The notes beneath the pieces were generated by a model that did not search any database, was not told the origin of the DNA, and worked only from the letters and a program-made list of their open reading frames with translations. A stretch of 64,000 nt of DNA from Rheum nobile (Eukaryota; Streptophyta; Magnoliopsida; Caryophyllales; Polygonaceae), in the NCBI GenBank assembly GCA_027886185.1, contig WOAB01000056.1:16492001-16556000 (forward strand), read 5' to 3'. Position numbers and translations under genes: made by a program. This document shows, piece by piece, positions 37,867 to 50,634 of the stretch (positions within the stretch are counted from its first letter, which is position 1; each line of letters starts with the position of its first letter).

Positions 37867-38551
37867 TTTATTTAGTATGTGGGATTCGACATTGATGACA
37901 AACAGGACTTGATGTGTTTGCATTTTAATTATCCTAATTTACTATGTGGGATTCTTAAAAATAATAACCGGTATACCAACTGTTGTAAGTGATTTATATA
38001 CTAACTATATACACTTAAATTATAACCCCAAACAAGCTATATACACTTAGATAGTCTATGTATGATTAATTTGAACCCACATTTTTACATATATATATAA
38101 GCACATCGCTCTATTAATTGAGTTATCTGTTATACTTAATGGGAGCTTTTGTTAGTCTTTTTGTGGGCACTCCACTGCAATACCATTCAAGAAATAAATA
38201 AACAATTTAATGTAGAGATAAATGTACATTGTTTCAGTAACACAATAGCAAGCAATGGATCATATATAGTCCATTATGGTAGATAACAAAAGCACATACA
38301 TGAGAACAGTTGATCAATGATGCCAACAATTGATAAATTACCAACGACCATTTTCTGATATATTAAGTATTTAGCTAAGGAAAAATGAAGCATGCATATG
38401 AGTGGTAAAGATGGTTGCCATGTAAAGTGACTTGGTCTCAATGTTGAATGCATACATAAAGCAGAGTAAACATGTCAAAAAGAGTCTACACACCGGAGAT
38501 CTTCCATGACTTCAATCATGGCATAAAGATTCAAATAAACCATATTAACAT
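37867..38551. other. Non-coding flank with tRNA-derived SINE-like stretch (left arm)
   Basis: On the minus strand, 38125-38108 (taactcaattaatagagc) resembles a Pol III A box and tRNA D-arm, and gggttcaaattaatc (about 38081-38067) a B box. The spacing is that of a tRNA-derived SINE head. It is degenerate and no tail or target duplication was found. The remainder holds no gene. Confidence 0.4.
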
Positions 38552-40581
38552 TGTTAGGAAGTGAACTTTTGGAAACTCCAGTTCCCTACCTAGTTCCCTT
38601 CCTCAGTTTTCCTAGTTTTGATAATGACAAACATCTTTGCTATTAATACTTCCATAAGTGTGATAAACAGGGAACTCTGGATTCGGAAAGCACAAGACAG
38701 AGACGAAGACGCCAGACTTGGGAACTGGCGTAGGGAACTAAAGCTTGTTGACGCTGGAAACACTTGGAACAATATGTGAAGAGCGGCGGCGAGCTGATTA
38801 GGGTAAATCTTTAGTTGGAGAGAGAACTTGAAGATCTTATCCTATTTTCATATATTTTAGGAGCTTAAAGTATATCTTTATGGAAACAAAACATGTAAAA
38901 TCGGTAAAGATTATATTTGGTAACAAGTATCATCTTTAACGATTACTTTTTGATTATTTTATTTATGTGATCTGGTTGTTGGAGATTTGTTTCTTCCATC
39001 AATTAAATTATATAAATAAAGTAGTTAAAACCTCTCTCATTCTAACGAATTCACGCATCGAAGAATACAGAGTGTTGAGAAGAAAACGTGCTAAGTTCTT
39101 TGAAGAAGAACTGATTAAGTTGCTTGCTTGTTGTTTGCTTGGTTAGGTCGAACTAGATAGAGAGTCTTTAGTGTGTATAAGACTTAATCTGTGTGTTCTA
39201 TTCTAGTTGATTGTAACCGAAGCATTAATACAAGAAGTAGACTTTGAAATATTCTTGCAAGAGAGGTAGTGGGTTTTATCCTGGATAACTAGTTGGTTAT
39301 CAAAGGTTCCCACTCTAAGGAACTTGTCTTGATTCTGTTTGTGTTTACTTATTCCGCTGCTAAGGAACTGGACTCCCAGTTCCCTTTGATTGCTAACACG
39401 TACGATCCTATAATTGGTATCAGAGCAGGCGCTCTAGATTTGTGTTAGTTTACAGATTTCAAGATGACTAGTTCAAGCGACTTCAGTTTGGGAATATCCA
39501 TCAACAAGCCCCACGTCCGTAAGAAGGGAGAATAAGAATGGTGGGAGAAATGCATGACCAACCACATCCAAACCATAGACTATTAGTGCTGGTGCGTTGT
39601 TGAAAATGGTGATGGAGTTATTCCTAAGGACTTGGCTGAAGCTGACTGGAAGCCTGAGTACTATACCATCAAAGAGAAGAATGCCAAAGCTCGTCAACTC
39701 ATTCTCAATGGATTAACAAGGGAGGACATGGACAAGGTGATTGGAATCCCAACTGCTAAGGGCATCTGGACTGCCCTAAAGGAGATATATGAAGGAAGTG
39801 ACGAACTGAAACAAAGCAGAAAATTCACTCTAGAAGGAGAATACCACACTTTCGAGATGCTAGAAACTGAGAATATCTCTCAATACTACTCTCGATTCAT
39901 CAGACTCGTCACCAAACTCACAAATGCTAAAGTAACGCTCGATGAATGGTCCAAATCCCTTGTCATCATCAATGGAATCAACTCCAAATTCAGTCTTATC
40001 AAAAGAGTACTAAAGACTACTCCTGGTATTCAAGGTCTTCCCTTAACTCAAATCATAGGGAAACTTGAAGTTGACGAAAGGGAGGCACTCAAAACAAGTT
40101 CTGCCAAGAAGATGGAGAAAGGAATTGCCTTAAAAATATCAAAGGCATTTTCCAGGCTGGAAATGGAGGAAGAAAACTCCGATCTTGAAGAAGAAGATGA
40201 TGAGATGACAGCCTTGGCTACCAAACACATCAGGAAGCACTTCATCAAAGGAAAGTTCAAGAAAAACTTCCAGAAAAACGATCTCTCTGAATACTCTTGC
40301 TATCAATGCAAGGAAAGAGGACACCTGGTGAGGAACTATCCTAAGAACACTAATGAAGATGACAAGCCTCTGCAGAAGAAGGCCCTCTTTGCTACCTTTG
40401 GAGATGACTCTGAAGGGGAATTGGATACAAATGGAACTTCTAGAGGAAGATGCTTAATGGCCAAGGAAGATTCAACTGAATCAGATGTCTCCGAGGTATC
40501 TTCTTCTGACTTTACCAAGTCTCTTCTTGAATATGATAAAAAACAATTGATCAAGATAATTAAGAAACTTGGAAAGGAAAC
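38552..40581 (+). mobile_element. C6: copia fragment (LTR and gag), left arm
   Basis: LTR 38552-39412 (TGTTAGGAAG to GATCCTATA) is followed by the tRNA-Met primer site TGGTATCAGAGC at 39415-39426 and gag from 39464. The element is cut at 40581 by gypsy G1, and its pol is nowhere found adjacent. It is a close relative of C2. Confidence 0.85.
39464..40581 (+). pseudogene. C6 gag, left arm
   Basis: ATG 39464 (MTSSSDFSLGISINKPH). There are stops at about 39533 (GE-stop-EWW, this arm only) and 39583 (DY-stop-CW, shared with the other arm), then it is open from 39632. It contains LILNGLTREDMDKVIGIPTA and GINSKFSLIKRVLKTTPGIQ. A zinc knuckle, CYQCKERGHLVRNY, has lost its last Cys to Tyr; the right-arm copy keeps it. 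The frame stops being gag at 40581, where the gypsy LTR begins. Confidence 0.85.
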
Positions 40582-41179
40582 TGATGCGTGAGGATCAGGA
40601 TGAAGCCTTCGGTGCGAGGAAGTCCACAAGAGCCACGGAAATGGCAAGACAACAACACCAACCGGCAAGGAACCTGGCGCCGACGAGAGAGAGATTTGAG
40701 GGCAGATTGGGGCGCGCCTTGGGCTGATTCTTTGGATTATCTTGGGGTGATTCAAGAGTGGATTGAGGGCAGGATGAGAGGTGGAGAGATAGGGCAAAGT
40801 CGAATGGGATATGGACTCACAAGGGTTGGATATGACGCACCTCGCCTTGTAAGAACTAGTGAAGGAAATTGCTTTGGATATGACGCACCAAAGGAGATCC
40901 TTGCACGAGGGTTGAGATTACTCACAACCTGGATTTGAATCTATCTAAGAGATGAAAAGAAACACTAAAATTCTGCAGAAAACTCCATTGAAAAACGAGA
41001 GAGAAAAACAAGGTTTTAGGTTCAAGTTTTGCATAATGAAAACAAGGGCCGGCTATCCCTTATATACCCAACTTTTAATGCTGAAATTTAGCCATTACAT
41101 AACCAATAACTAAGGTAGAAAATGTCATGAAGACCCACACAAAATCGGCATTAAATGCCTCTTCAAATCAAGCCCCACA
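40582..41179 (-). repeat. G1 LTR, left arm
   Basis: It runs from TGTGGGGCTTGA (41179) to CTCACGCATCA (40582), about 598 bp, and contains a TATATAAGGG box. The 5' limit is approximate because no clear polypurine tract precedes it. The right end interrupts C6 gag. Confidence 0.6.
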
Positions 41180-41200
41180 TGGCTTAAGGAAACCTTGCGC

Positions 41201-43720
41201 CTAGCCCGGTTGTTGCACCAAGGCACACATGGCCTTCTCTTCCATTTGGCTCGGCGCTCCCATGGTCATCAAGCCAGCCTGGAGTCCCTCTTGCAATGCT
41301 CGAGCCTGAGCCCGAGTGATTCGCCTCGGAAAGACCCGAGCGTCGGCCTCCCTTGTGCCTACCATAGGTGTACGGCACTTCCTTGATTCCACGCCAGTTT
41401 CATAGGCATTCTTGTGCTCAATATCTCCTAGAGGACCAGTGGAGTCATCCCCCAAAAGATGGCTCGGAGAGTTGTGAGAATCGTCGGGCCAACTTCCATG
41501 CCCTAGCTCGGATGCCCTAGGCACGGCGGCGACGGCGCTTGACTCTTCATGGCTTGAATGGCCTGAGTCTTGTTCATGATGCGACGTAGTCACATCATCC
41601 TCCCCTTCTTGAAAAGCATTATCATTGATTCGCTCCAAAACCTGAAAAGGACCATCACCCCTTGGCTTGAGTTTGGAGTTCCGAAGTGACGGAAAATGCT
41701 TCTTCCTCAAGTGCACCCATACGAGGTCGCCGGGCTCAAAAATGACCTCCTTACGCCCCTAGTTAGCTTGACGCACGTATTGCATTGTGTGCCTCTCCAA
41801 TTGAAGGCATGTATCCTCGTGAAGCTTCTTGATCCTAGCAGCATGATCAAGTCCTTCACGGCTCTCCCGGTCCTTAGTTGCATAAGGCATCAAATCAAGT
41901 GGTGTAATGGGGTTGCACCCATAAACCACCTCAAAAGGAGTCTTCTTGGTGGCCGAATGCACCGAACGGTTGTATGCAAATTCTATGAAGGCTAGGCACT
42001 CTTCCCACCTAAATAAGTTAGTAGACAAAAGAGAGCGCAAAAGAGAACCAAGGGTACGATTCACTACCTCGGTTTGTCCATCCGTTTGTGGATGACAAGT
42101 GGTGGAGAAAAGCAACTTTGTGCCCAACTTAGCCCAAAGTGTCTTCCAAAAATAGCTCAAAAATTTGACATCACGATCTGAAACAATTGACCTAGGGACT
42201 CCATGCAATCTCACAATATTATCAAAGAAAAGACTAGCTACATGAGATGCATCATCAGTTTTGTGGCATGTGATAAAATGAGCCATTTTCGAGAACCGAT
42301 CTACCACAACATATATGGAGTCCCTCCCCCTCTTAGACCGAGGTAATCCCAAAACAAAATCCATGGAAATGTCTTCCCAAGGAACTTGTGGAATAGGAAG
42401 GGGAGTGTACAAACCATGCGGTTGTACCTTGGACTTGGCACGCAAACAAGTCACACATGAAGCACAAAATTTCTCAACGGACTTAAGCATGCGTGGCCAA
42501 TAGAAATGCTCCCTAAGGACATGCAAAGTTTTCATTACCCCAAAGTGCCCCATGAGACCACCACCGTGGGCCTCTTGCACTAGCAAATGCCGAATAGATC
42601 CCTTAGGCACACACAATCTAGGACCCTTAAACAAAAAGCCATCATGCAAGTAGAATTGGTCCTTACTCCCCTTAGCTACGCATGCTTGAAAAATATCATG
42701 GAAATCAGCATCATCCACATATAATTCACGCATAAAAGCAAATCCAAGCAACTTAGCATCAAGAAGGGAAATAAGTGCATACCTCCTAGAAAGGGCGTCG
42801 GCGACGACGTTGTCCTTACCCTTCTTATGCTTGATGACATAAGGGAAGGATTCAATAAACTCGACCCACTTGGCATGGCGCTTGTTGAGCTTGCTTTGCC
42901 CCTTGAGATATTTCAGTGCCTCGTGGTCGGAATGGATCACAAACTCGCGCGGCAATAAGTAGTGTTGCCACACCTTGAGAACCCGGACAAGGGCGAGCAA
43001 TTCTTTGTCATAGGTGGGGTAATTCAGCTCAGCCCCACCTAATTTCTCGCTGAAATATGCCAAGGGTTTGCCTTCTTCCATAAGCACGCCACCCAAGCCA
43101 ATGCCCGACGCATCACACTCAATTTCGAACATCTTGTTGAAATCAGGCAAGGCAACGAGAGGTGCTTGTGTGAGCTTCGCCTTGAGGATGTTGAAGGCGT
43201 CTTCTTGAGGTCCCTCCCACCTGAAGGGGACGTTCTTCTTAGTGAGCTCGGTGAGGGGCAAAGCTAAGGAGCTAAAGTCCCTCACAAACCGCCGGTAGAA
43301 GCCCGCCAACCCTAGGAAGCTCCTAACTTGCATCATGGTCATGTGAGTAGGCCAATCTCGGATGGCTTTGACATTTTCTTCATCCACCTTCAGCCCATCC
43401 TTGCACACCACAAAACCAAGAAACACCATGTGATCCGAGCAAAAATGACATTTCTTAAAGTTAGCAAATAGGCTCTCTTTCCTTAGGACATCTAGCACTT
43501 GCCTAAGGTGCTCAACATGCTCTTGCAAGTTATGGCTATACACTAGGATATCATCGAAGTATACCACCACAAACTTGCCAAGAAAGGAGCGGAGGACATG
43601 GTTCATCAACCTCATAAAGGTGCTAGGAGCGTTGGTTAGACAGAAAGGCATAACCAACCACTCATAGAGCCCATACTTAGTTTTAAACGCCGTCTTCCAC
43701 TCATCACCCTCTTTCATCCG
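41201..43720 (-). pseudogene. G1 pol: RT, RNase H, integrase, C-terminal tail (left arm)
   Basis: RT starts mid-domain (MPFCLTNAPSTFMRLMNHVL) and has FVVVYFDDILVYS, then FLGLAGFYRRFVRDFS. RNase H has IECDASGIGLGGVL, TYDKELLALVRVLKVWQHYL and HSDHEALKYL. Integrase has an HHCC region (HFYWPRMLKSVEKFCASC..C), SMDFVLGLP, VSDRDVKFLSYFW and TTCHPQTDGQTEVVNRTL: all three catalytic acids. The tail restarts at 41716 (HLRKKHFPSLRNSKLKPRGD). The segment between INDNA and FQEGEDD is shorter than usual, indicating an internal loss. A stop near 41759 separates the two pieces. Confidence 0.9.
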
Positions 43721-45660
43721 TGTTAGGAAATGGAACTCTGGAACCTTAGTTTCCCTACGAGTTCCTTTCCTCAGTTTCTCTACTTTTGAAGATGACAAAT
43801 ATTTTGATACTAATGTTTTATCTCAAAGATGTGCCTTAAGGAACCACAGGACAAACATCGAAGGCATGAAAGCAAAACAGGACAAGAAAACCAAGGAGCA
43901 AGCCAAAGGAAGGAACCCAGGTGTGCCCAGAAATACAACATGTGATGTTGCGCTTTCCGAGAAATCTGGGAACACCAACCTCGGACAAGAGAAAGTTGAA
44001 AGCGACTTGTCATGGAACTTGTCGCTGTCCAGAAGACAGTTCCAAAGTACCCAGGTTGTCGAACCTCTGAAGAAGGAAGCTGGAGAACAACTTGGCTGAA
44101 GCAGTTGACCAACAAAGAAGGATTCTGAGCTACCTAGGTTGTTGGTACATGTCAAAGACAGCATGGATCACAGATCACCACACATCCTAGGGCAAGCTTG
44201 ATCTGTGGGAACCAAGAGAAGATCAAACCGCAAAGAATCCACTATAAAAGGAAGACTAACTCAAAGGTTATCTTCAAGCACAAAAACACGAATCACACTC
44301 AATAGCAAACATCAAAGTGTGAACCTTCAAACAAGATCATCAAAGCAAACCGAGATCAAGAGGAACCAGTCAATGAATCGAAGAGCTGAGATAGTTCCTA
44401 GGTGCTAAGGTCTGTTTCTTGGATTGATTATTGATTGTGTTAAGTTATCTAGGATTGCCTAACTGTGTGTAAGGTAAAGAAATGTGTGTTTGTTCCTAGG
44501 ATAAGCTGTAACCAAAAGAGATAAGAAATCAAGAAGTAGACCTTGAAATCCTTTCAAAAGAAAGGTAGTGGTTTTTATCCTAGATTGCTAGTTGGCAATC
44601 AAAGGTTTCCACTATAAGGAACTTGTTCATTTATGCTTGATTGTTTAAAATCCGCTGCGAAGGGAACTGAGAATTGCTATTCTTAGTTCCTTAGTTATTT
44701 GTCTAACAATCTCGATCCTACAATTGGTATCAGAGCAGGAAAAGCTCTAGATCTTTGTTAAGTTTGCAGATCATGTCTCAACCAAGCAAGTTTGAGCTCG
44801 GAATCTCCACCAACAAGCCACATCTCCGAAAGAAAGGAGAAGAAACATGGTGGGAAAAGTGCATGGAAAGCCACATCAAGACCAACGACTACCAATGCTG
44901 GAGGATAGTCGAAAATAGAGATGGCTATGTCGATCTTACCATGAAGGAAGAAGAATGGAAACCAGAACACTATGTCATCATGGAAAAGAATGCCAAGGCC
45001 AGGCAGTTCATCCTCAATGGACTGGACAGAGAGGATATGGACAAGGACATAGGCATCAAGACAGCAAAGGAGATGTGGAAGGCACTCAAGGATATGCATG
45101 AAGGAAGTGACGAACTAAAGTAAAGCAGCAAGTTTGCTTTGGAAGGAGAATACTACACCTTCAAAATGATGGAAACTGAGACCATCTCAGAGTATTACTC
45201 CCGCTTCAACAGACTGGTTGGAAAGCTAACAGCGGCGGGAGTCGACCTTGATGAAGTTTCCAAGTCCTTGGTGGTCATCAATGGACTCAACTCCAAATTC
45301 ACCCTTCTCAAGGGAATCATGAAGAACACTCCAGGCATCCAATCTCTTCCCTTGACTCAAGTCATAGGGAAACTGGAGGTTGAAGAAGGAGAGCATACCA
45401 AAGCCAATACCGACAAGAAACTGGAGAAAGGAATTGCTCTCAAGATCTCCAAAGCCTTCTCAAGGCTTGAAATGGAGCAAGAGAACTCAGACCTAGAAGA
45501 AGAAGAGGACGAACTAACAACCCTCTTCACAAAGAACATCAAAAAATTCTTTGTGAAGGGAAGGTTCCAAAAGGGTAGTTCCTCCCATAATGGACCAAGA
45601 AGAGATCTCAAGGAAGTCTCATGTTACGAAGGTTCCAAAAGGGTAGTTCCTCCCATAATG
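43721..45660 (+). mobile_element. C3: copia fragment (LTR and gag), left arm
   Basis: LTR 43721-44722 (TGTTAGGAAATGG to GATCCTACA), primer site TGGTATCAGAGC at 44725-44736, and gag to 45660, where it is fused head-to-head to C4. It begins inside G1's RT. It is a different family from C6, with only the ends and general plan shared. Confidence 0.85.
44773..45660 (+). pseudogene. C3 gag, left arm
   Basis: ATG 44773 (MSQPSKFELGISTNKPHLRK). Open to a TAA at 45121 (DELK-stop-SSKF), then 45139-45660. It holds YQCWRIVENRDGYVD, FILNGLDREDMDKDIGIKTA, NGLNSKFTLLKGIM and the acidic SRLEMEQENSDLEEEEDE. It breaks at the start of the zinc knuckle (SCYEG, expected CYEC; the other arm reads CYEC) at the junction with C4. 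Confidence 0.85.
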
Positions 45661-45662
45661 GA
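45563..45662 (+). repeat. 32-bp direct repeat at the C3-C4 junction, left arm
   Basis: The block starting ggttccaaaagggtagttcc occurs at 45563-45594 and again at 45631-45662. The second copy fuses C3 gag to the reversed C4 sequence ggatcataagg. The same structure is present at 54391-54490. Confidence 0.9.
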
Positions 45663-46019
45663 TCATAAGGAATTATGCGATGTAATCAAGCTTGGGACGG
45701 TTTATAGTCAATCATCATTTCGGCTTATAATATAGGATAGATGTGATCAAATTGACTATTTTAAGGCCAACAAAGAGATGTAGACATGAACAAGATATAT
45801 CATGAAAAAGTTATGCGATCATGCCATAAGTAAGAACATGCTTTAGAACCCATATTACAGGACATGCGAGGCCATCACAAGATCAAATATCATCAATATT
45901 GTCAATGGAATCATAGAAAAGATCAAGTCTAGTCAAAGCAAGGGAACTAGTATAGACAACTGGAACTGCTAGTTTAGGGAAATCATTCCCAGAAGTAACC
46001 TAAAGGACTCATAAGGTTC

Positions 46020-47492
46020 TCAATTTAATGCTTTGGTGAATATATCAGCAATTTGATCTTCAGTCCTACAATGTTCTAGTAGTATGTTCCTTTTTTCAAT
46101 GTGATCACGCAGGAAATGATGCCTTATATCAATATGCTTAGTCCGAGTATGATGCACAAGATTCTTGGAGATGTTGATTGCATTGGTATTATCACATAGA
46201 ATCTTTAGAGGGCCAAAAGACATACCAAAATCTGTGAGTTGTTGTTTGAGCCAGAGCAGTTGGGAACAGCAAGCAGCAGCTGCGATGTACTCAGCTTCTG
46301 TGGTTGATAGAGCTATGGAGTTTTGTTTCTTGGATCCCCAAGAGACCAAACAGGGGCCAAGGAACTGAGCCATGCCAGAGGTGCTCTTTCGATCAACCAG
46401 GTAGCCTGCATAATCCACATCGGTGTATCCAAGAAGATTGAAGTGGCAATCCTTGGGGTACCAAAGACAAAGGTCGTCAGTTTCCTTTAGATAGCGAAAT
46501 ATGCTTTTTACTTCAGATAAGTGAGATTATCTTGGATCAACTTGAAACATGGCACAAAGACACACAACAAACACAATATCCGGCCTACTAGCAGTTAGAT
46601 ACATGAGGGAACCTATCATGCCACGACAGAGCTTCTCTTCCACTCTTTGTCCAGTGAGATCGGCGGTGAGACGAGTTGCAGGAGAGATGGGGGTGGAGAT
46701 AGCCTTGCTCGACTCCATCTTGAACTTCTTCATGAGTTCCTTAAGATATTTCTGTTGATGAATTTGAATGCCATCGGGCTTCTGAGTAACTTGCAATCCC
46801 AAGAAGAAGGATAGTTCCCCAATCATACTCATTTCAAACTCGTTGCTCATGAGATTTTTGAACTTTTCTACAAGAGCCAAGTTAGTGGAACCAAAAATAA
46901 TATCATCAACATAGACTTGGACCACTAGAATTTCACCTTTGACTTCTAGAATGAAGAGGGTCTTGTCGATCACACCACAACGATAGCCATTAGCCGTTAG
47001 GAACTGGGCAAGGCGATCATACCAAGCTCGAGGGGCTTGATTTAAGCCATAGAGAGCCTTGTCCAAGAAGTACACGTGGTCTGGGTGATCATTATCCTCA
47101 AATCCTGGAGGTTGCTTGACATAAACTTCCTCCTGAAGAATACCATTTAGGAATGCCGTCTTCACATCCATTTGGTACAATTTGAACCCTTTGTGAGAGG
47201 CATAGGCAATGAGCAATCGTATGGCTTCCAATCTTGCCACAGGGGCAAATGTCTCATCGTAGTCGATCCCTTCTTGTTGATTATAACCCTGAGCAACCAA
47301 ACGAGCCTTGTTTCTAGATACTGCACCAGAATCATCCAGCTTGTTGCGAAAGACCCACCGAGTTCCTATGATGTGTCTGTTCTGAGGACGAGGAACTAGT
47401 CGCCAGACCTTATTCCTCTCGAATTGGTGAAGTTCTTCTTGTATGGCAATGATCCAATCAACATCCTTCAGCGCCTCTGTGATGTTCTTGGG
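46020..47492 (-). pseudogene. C4 reverse transcriptase and RNase H
   Basis: RT (47300-46527) has QGYNQQEGIDYDETFAPVAR, YQMDVKTAFLNGILQEEVY, LYGLNQAPRAWYDRL and an intact VYVDDIIFGST. A stop at about 46526 (QVDPR-stop) precedes RNase H: DYAGYLVDRKSTSG, TTEAEYIAAAACC, LCDNTNAINI, KHIDIRHHF and DIFTKALN. Sequence upstream of 47300 (DWIIAIQEEL-type region) is in another frame. Catalytic motifs are better kept than in C2. Confidence 0.9.
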
Positions 47493-49245
47493 TTATATAA
47501 GAGACAGAAAGCCATTGAATGCACAATAGGATATATCTTCAAAACCATACCTGACTGGATGTTTGGTGGTTCGTTTGTCTCTGTTGGGAACGAGAAGATC
47601 AGTTCCCGAAGCCTCCTCGTCTGTGGGATCAGTAGCCGAAGAAGAGGCAATGTTTGGATCGACTACTGGATCAAGTTCAGTTCCCTGAGAGGTGGTGTTA
47701 ACTTCATTCGATGGATTGTAGGGAACTGGAGCAAGAGCAACCTGAGGAGGGGGGGGAGCTGGAGAGCTATCTGTGGAAGTTGATTCCTTGGGCTCAAGAG
47801 GAGTGAAGGGAACTGTGGGTGAGCCGTAGAGGTTGGGATGAGAGTGACACTTGGGTGGAGCTTCATCATCAGAGTCTTCACTTGGTCGTTGAAATGGATC
47901 CACTGAGGGAACTGAGAGATCCTGCACAGGCTTTGAGGGCAATTTTTCATTGAAAACAACGTGAATGCTTTCCTCTACCTTTTTAGTCCGTTTGTTGAAG
48001 ACCTTGTATGCTTTGCTACTGGAAGCATATCCGATGAAGATCCCTTCATCACTTCGTGGATCAAACTTTCCTAGATTGTCCTTTCCATTATTGAACAAAG
48101 CATTTACAACTGAAGACTCGTAGATGAGCGATGTTGGGAACTCGTTCTCGAAGTAGCTCATAAGAAGTCTTCTCAATCGTGGGGCATAGCATAGCCCGAT
48201 TTAGGATGTAGCATGCTGCATTAACCGCTTCTGCCCAGAAGGATTGAGATAGCCCACTTGATATAAGCATGGTGCGAGCCATATCTTCCAAAGTTTTGTT
48301 CTTCCTTTCAGCAACTCCATTCTGTTGTGGGGTGTAGGGAGCTGAGAAATTGTGATCAACTCCATGTTCCCTACAAAAGGTTAGAAAATCTCCATTTTCG
48401 AACTCAGTTCCATGATCGGAACGAATGGATCGAAGAGATACATTCAATGATTTCTCAAGCAAGGGAACTAGCTCACTAAACCTAACTTCACTTTTAGATT
48501 TAATAAATAATGTCCAAGTGAATCTAGAGTAATCATCAACAAGTACCAGAATATACCTATTACCACCAATGCTTTGAACTCGCATAGGACCACAAAGATC
48601 CATGTGAATGAGTTCCAGAGGTTTAGAAGAGCTTACCAATGTTTTGGACTTGAAGGAACTATGGACCTGTTTCCCTTGAACACAGTCAGAACAAATCTCT
48701 GACTTCTCAGCGTTTATTTTGGGAAGACCACGAACGAGTTCCTTTTGATGTAGCTTGTGAATGAGCTTGATGCTTGCATGACCAAGTCGTTGATGCCAGA
48801 GAGTCGTTTGATCGTCAATGGAAGATAGACACAACTTTTCTTTGGGAACAAAATTTGGATCAATGATATAGACGTTATTGAACCTTTTGCCTTTCAGGAT
48901 TATAGTTCCCGTTCTATCTTCCACAAAGCATTCTTTAGAGGTAAAGCGAACCTCATTTCCCCCTTGATCACACAGCTGTGACACACTAATTAGATCAAAA
49001 CCTAAATTTTCAACAAGGTTAAAATTGCTTACCTTGATGTGATCAATGAGATTCACACTGCCAATTCCACAGATTTTTCCCTTTCTCTTATCTCCGAAGG
49101 AAATGGTACCTCCTTGGTGTTGCTGAAGTGACGACATTCTTCTTCTATTTCCGGTCATGTGGCATGAGCAACCACTGTCTATGTACCATTTGTCTTGTTG
49201 TCGCACTTCGTCCTGCACAAGAGAACTCAAACTTTTGGAACCCAA
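47493..49245 (-). pseudogene. C4 protease and integrase
   Basis: An open frame 49245-48088 holds WYIDSGCSCHMTGNRRR (protease), LWHQRLGHASIKLIHKL, CSDCVQGKQV, HMDLCGPMRVQS, RSIRSDHGTEFENGDF and PQQNGVAERKNKTLEDMART. A small in-frame deletion removes a few residues after FIKSKSEV, compared with C2. The C-terminal part shifts frame near 48090-48176 and continues to 47493 (GIFIGYASSSKAYKVFN, then a Pro/Ser/Thr linker). Confidence 0.9.
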
Positions 49246-49722
49246 CTAAGCTTAGCTTTTCTGGGAGAATGAGGTTGGTATCTTATCTATGGGTTAGAAG
49301 CAGGAATAAAGTAATAAGGATCATTCACATCATTTATAGTATGCATCTTTTTCTTATGATGTGTTTTCTGGTTCCTTTTCCTAGCATTTTCCTCCATTTG
49401 TCTTTTCTTGTGAATGCAGTCATGAATATAGTGACCATTTTTGCCACAATGTCAGCATACCCGATTGTAGACAACATGACCATACTTACCATGACCTGGT
49501 CGGAATGGTCTTTCTTGCTTTCTCTGCTCAAAATTTACTTTCTTACCTTTAGTCCCTTGAGCTTGATCGATATACATCTTGTGAGCATTCTGGCCATTGA
49601 ACCAAGTTTGATTCTCTTTTGGCTTCTGTTCAAGCACTTTTACCTTTTCTTCTAGGAACTGGGTTTTGTCACGAGAATTTTATAGAGCGCAATTAAGGGT
49701 TTCATTTTTCTCAACCAATTCC
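49246..49722 (-). pseudogene. C4 gag, C-terminal part
   Basis: It reads in pieces: KPKENQTWFNGQNAHKMYI, a second zinc-knuckle motif with its leading CW replaced by C-stop (HCGKNGHYIHDC) and the boundary KLSWVPK. It is interrupted at 49722 by the C5 LTR within the coiled-coil region. Confidence 0.75.
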
Positions 49723-50634
49723 TGTTGGATCGTTAGAGTTACGTCTGAGGGAACAAAAGCTTTGTTCCCACAGAAGGCACAGCGGATTTAAATAGCAAGA
49801 AAGATAACAGAACGAACTCACGATATATAGTGGAAACCCTGATTAGCAAAACTAGCTTCTCAAGGAAAAACCACTACCTTCAAGCTTCCGCTTGAGAGGA
49901 TTTTGAAATGCGTACTTGTCTTATTAATTTCTTGCTCGATTACACTTGTATCCTGGACTTCGACCTCTAAACAACCAGCTAGACTCGAAGCCTCTACTAC
50001 AACGATGAATCGAACTCAACTCTCAAAGACTCACACGCACTTCACCTTCTTTCTCTTCTTTTCTTTTTCTCGCTCAGAGTCATAAAGTCGTCTCTTAGAA
50101 GAGAATCCTCACTTCGCTTAAATACAACACGGCTAAAACCCTAATCAACATAAGATAGGAAATTCTGAAAATGGATTACAAGGATATGATTTTGTTTGGA
50201 AGATATAATATCGCAACCGGTTATATTAATTAAGGAAGGAGTTCCTTAATTAATCCAACCGATTGAATAACGTTCTTCTCTCTCCAATCGCCTTATCTTA
50301 GGAAAGATTCCTAGGATCAACACGATCGGGTTTTCTCTCTCCATATCTTCGCATAATCCGGCGTGATCCTTGGAGCCGAAGTCTTCATCCTCTACCGCGT
50401 GGCTTCTTGGTTTGTTTCCTTAACTCAGCACGCTGGATGACTTCTTTCCTTTTGCAGCCTTGATCTGGTCCATCACTTCAGTTCCTTGCGAGGTAACAAA
50501 GCGCTAAGCAAGCCTTTGTTCCCTCTGAGATCCTGTGCTGCAAAGCTCCTTGGGATAACTCTTCTTGTCCCTGAAACACTTGGTACACATATTAGTTGAG
50601 TGTTTGTAACCATCAAAACCTAAGGAATTCAACA
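49723..50634 (-). repeat. C5 3' LTR
   Basis: 912 bp; on the minus strand it begins TGTTGAATTCC directly after a polypurine tract and ends CGATCCAACA. It is distinct from the C2/C6 and C3 LTR families. Confidence 0.8.

Larger units (their letters stand above)
40582..43720 (-). mobile_element. G1: Ty3-gypsy fragment (pol and 3' LTR), left arm
   Basis: Minus strand: pol from the RT core to the C-terminus (43720-41201), then an LTR (41179-40582). The upstream half (gag, protease, RT start) is missing because copia C3 begins at 43721. RT and RNase H precede integrase, as in gypsy. The C-terminal tail (DGPFQVLERINDNAF, ITRAQARALQ) recalls CRM/Reina-type chromoviruses; the lineage is uncertain. Confidence 0.85.
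35223..47003. repeat. Left arm of a giant inverted repeat
   Basis: The complement of this block reappears at 53050-64000. Paired coordinates sum to about 99352-99362 over 35352-41700, 100023 over 42400-44115 and 100053 over 45100-47003. Every feature in between is mirrored in order. In stretches compared by eye the arms are about 97-98% alike. The right arm leaves the window; the left arm is limited by C2 at 35222. Confidence 0.9.
45661..49722 (-). mobile_element. C4: Sirevirus-like copia, minus strand, lacking both LTRs
   Basis: A sister of C2 read on the minus strand: the end of gag (49722-49246), protease-integrase (49245-47493), RT (47300-46527), RNase H (46418-46020) and about 350 bp of non-coding DNA to the junction at 45661. 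The portion 45661-47003 belongs to the inverted repeat; the rest lies in the spacer. It is cut at 49722 by the C5 LTR. Confidence 0.85.
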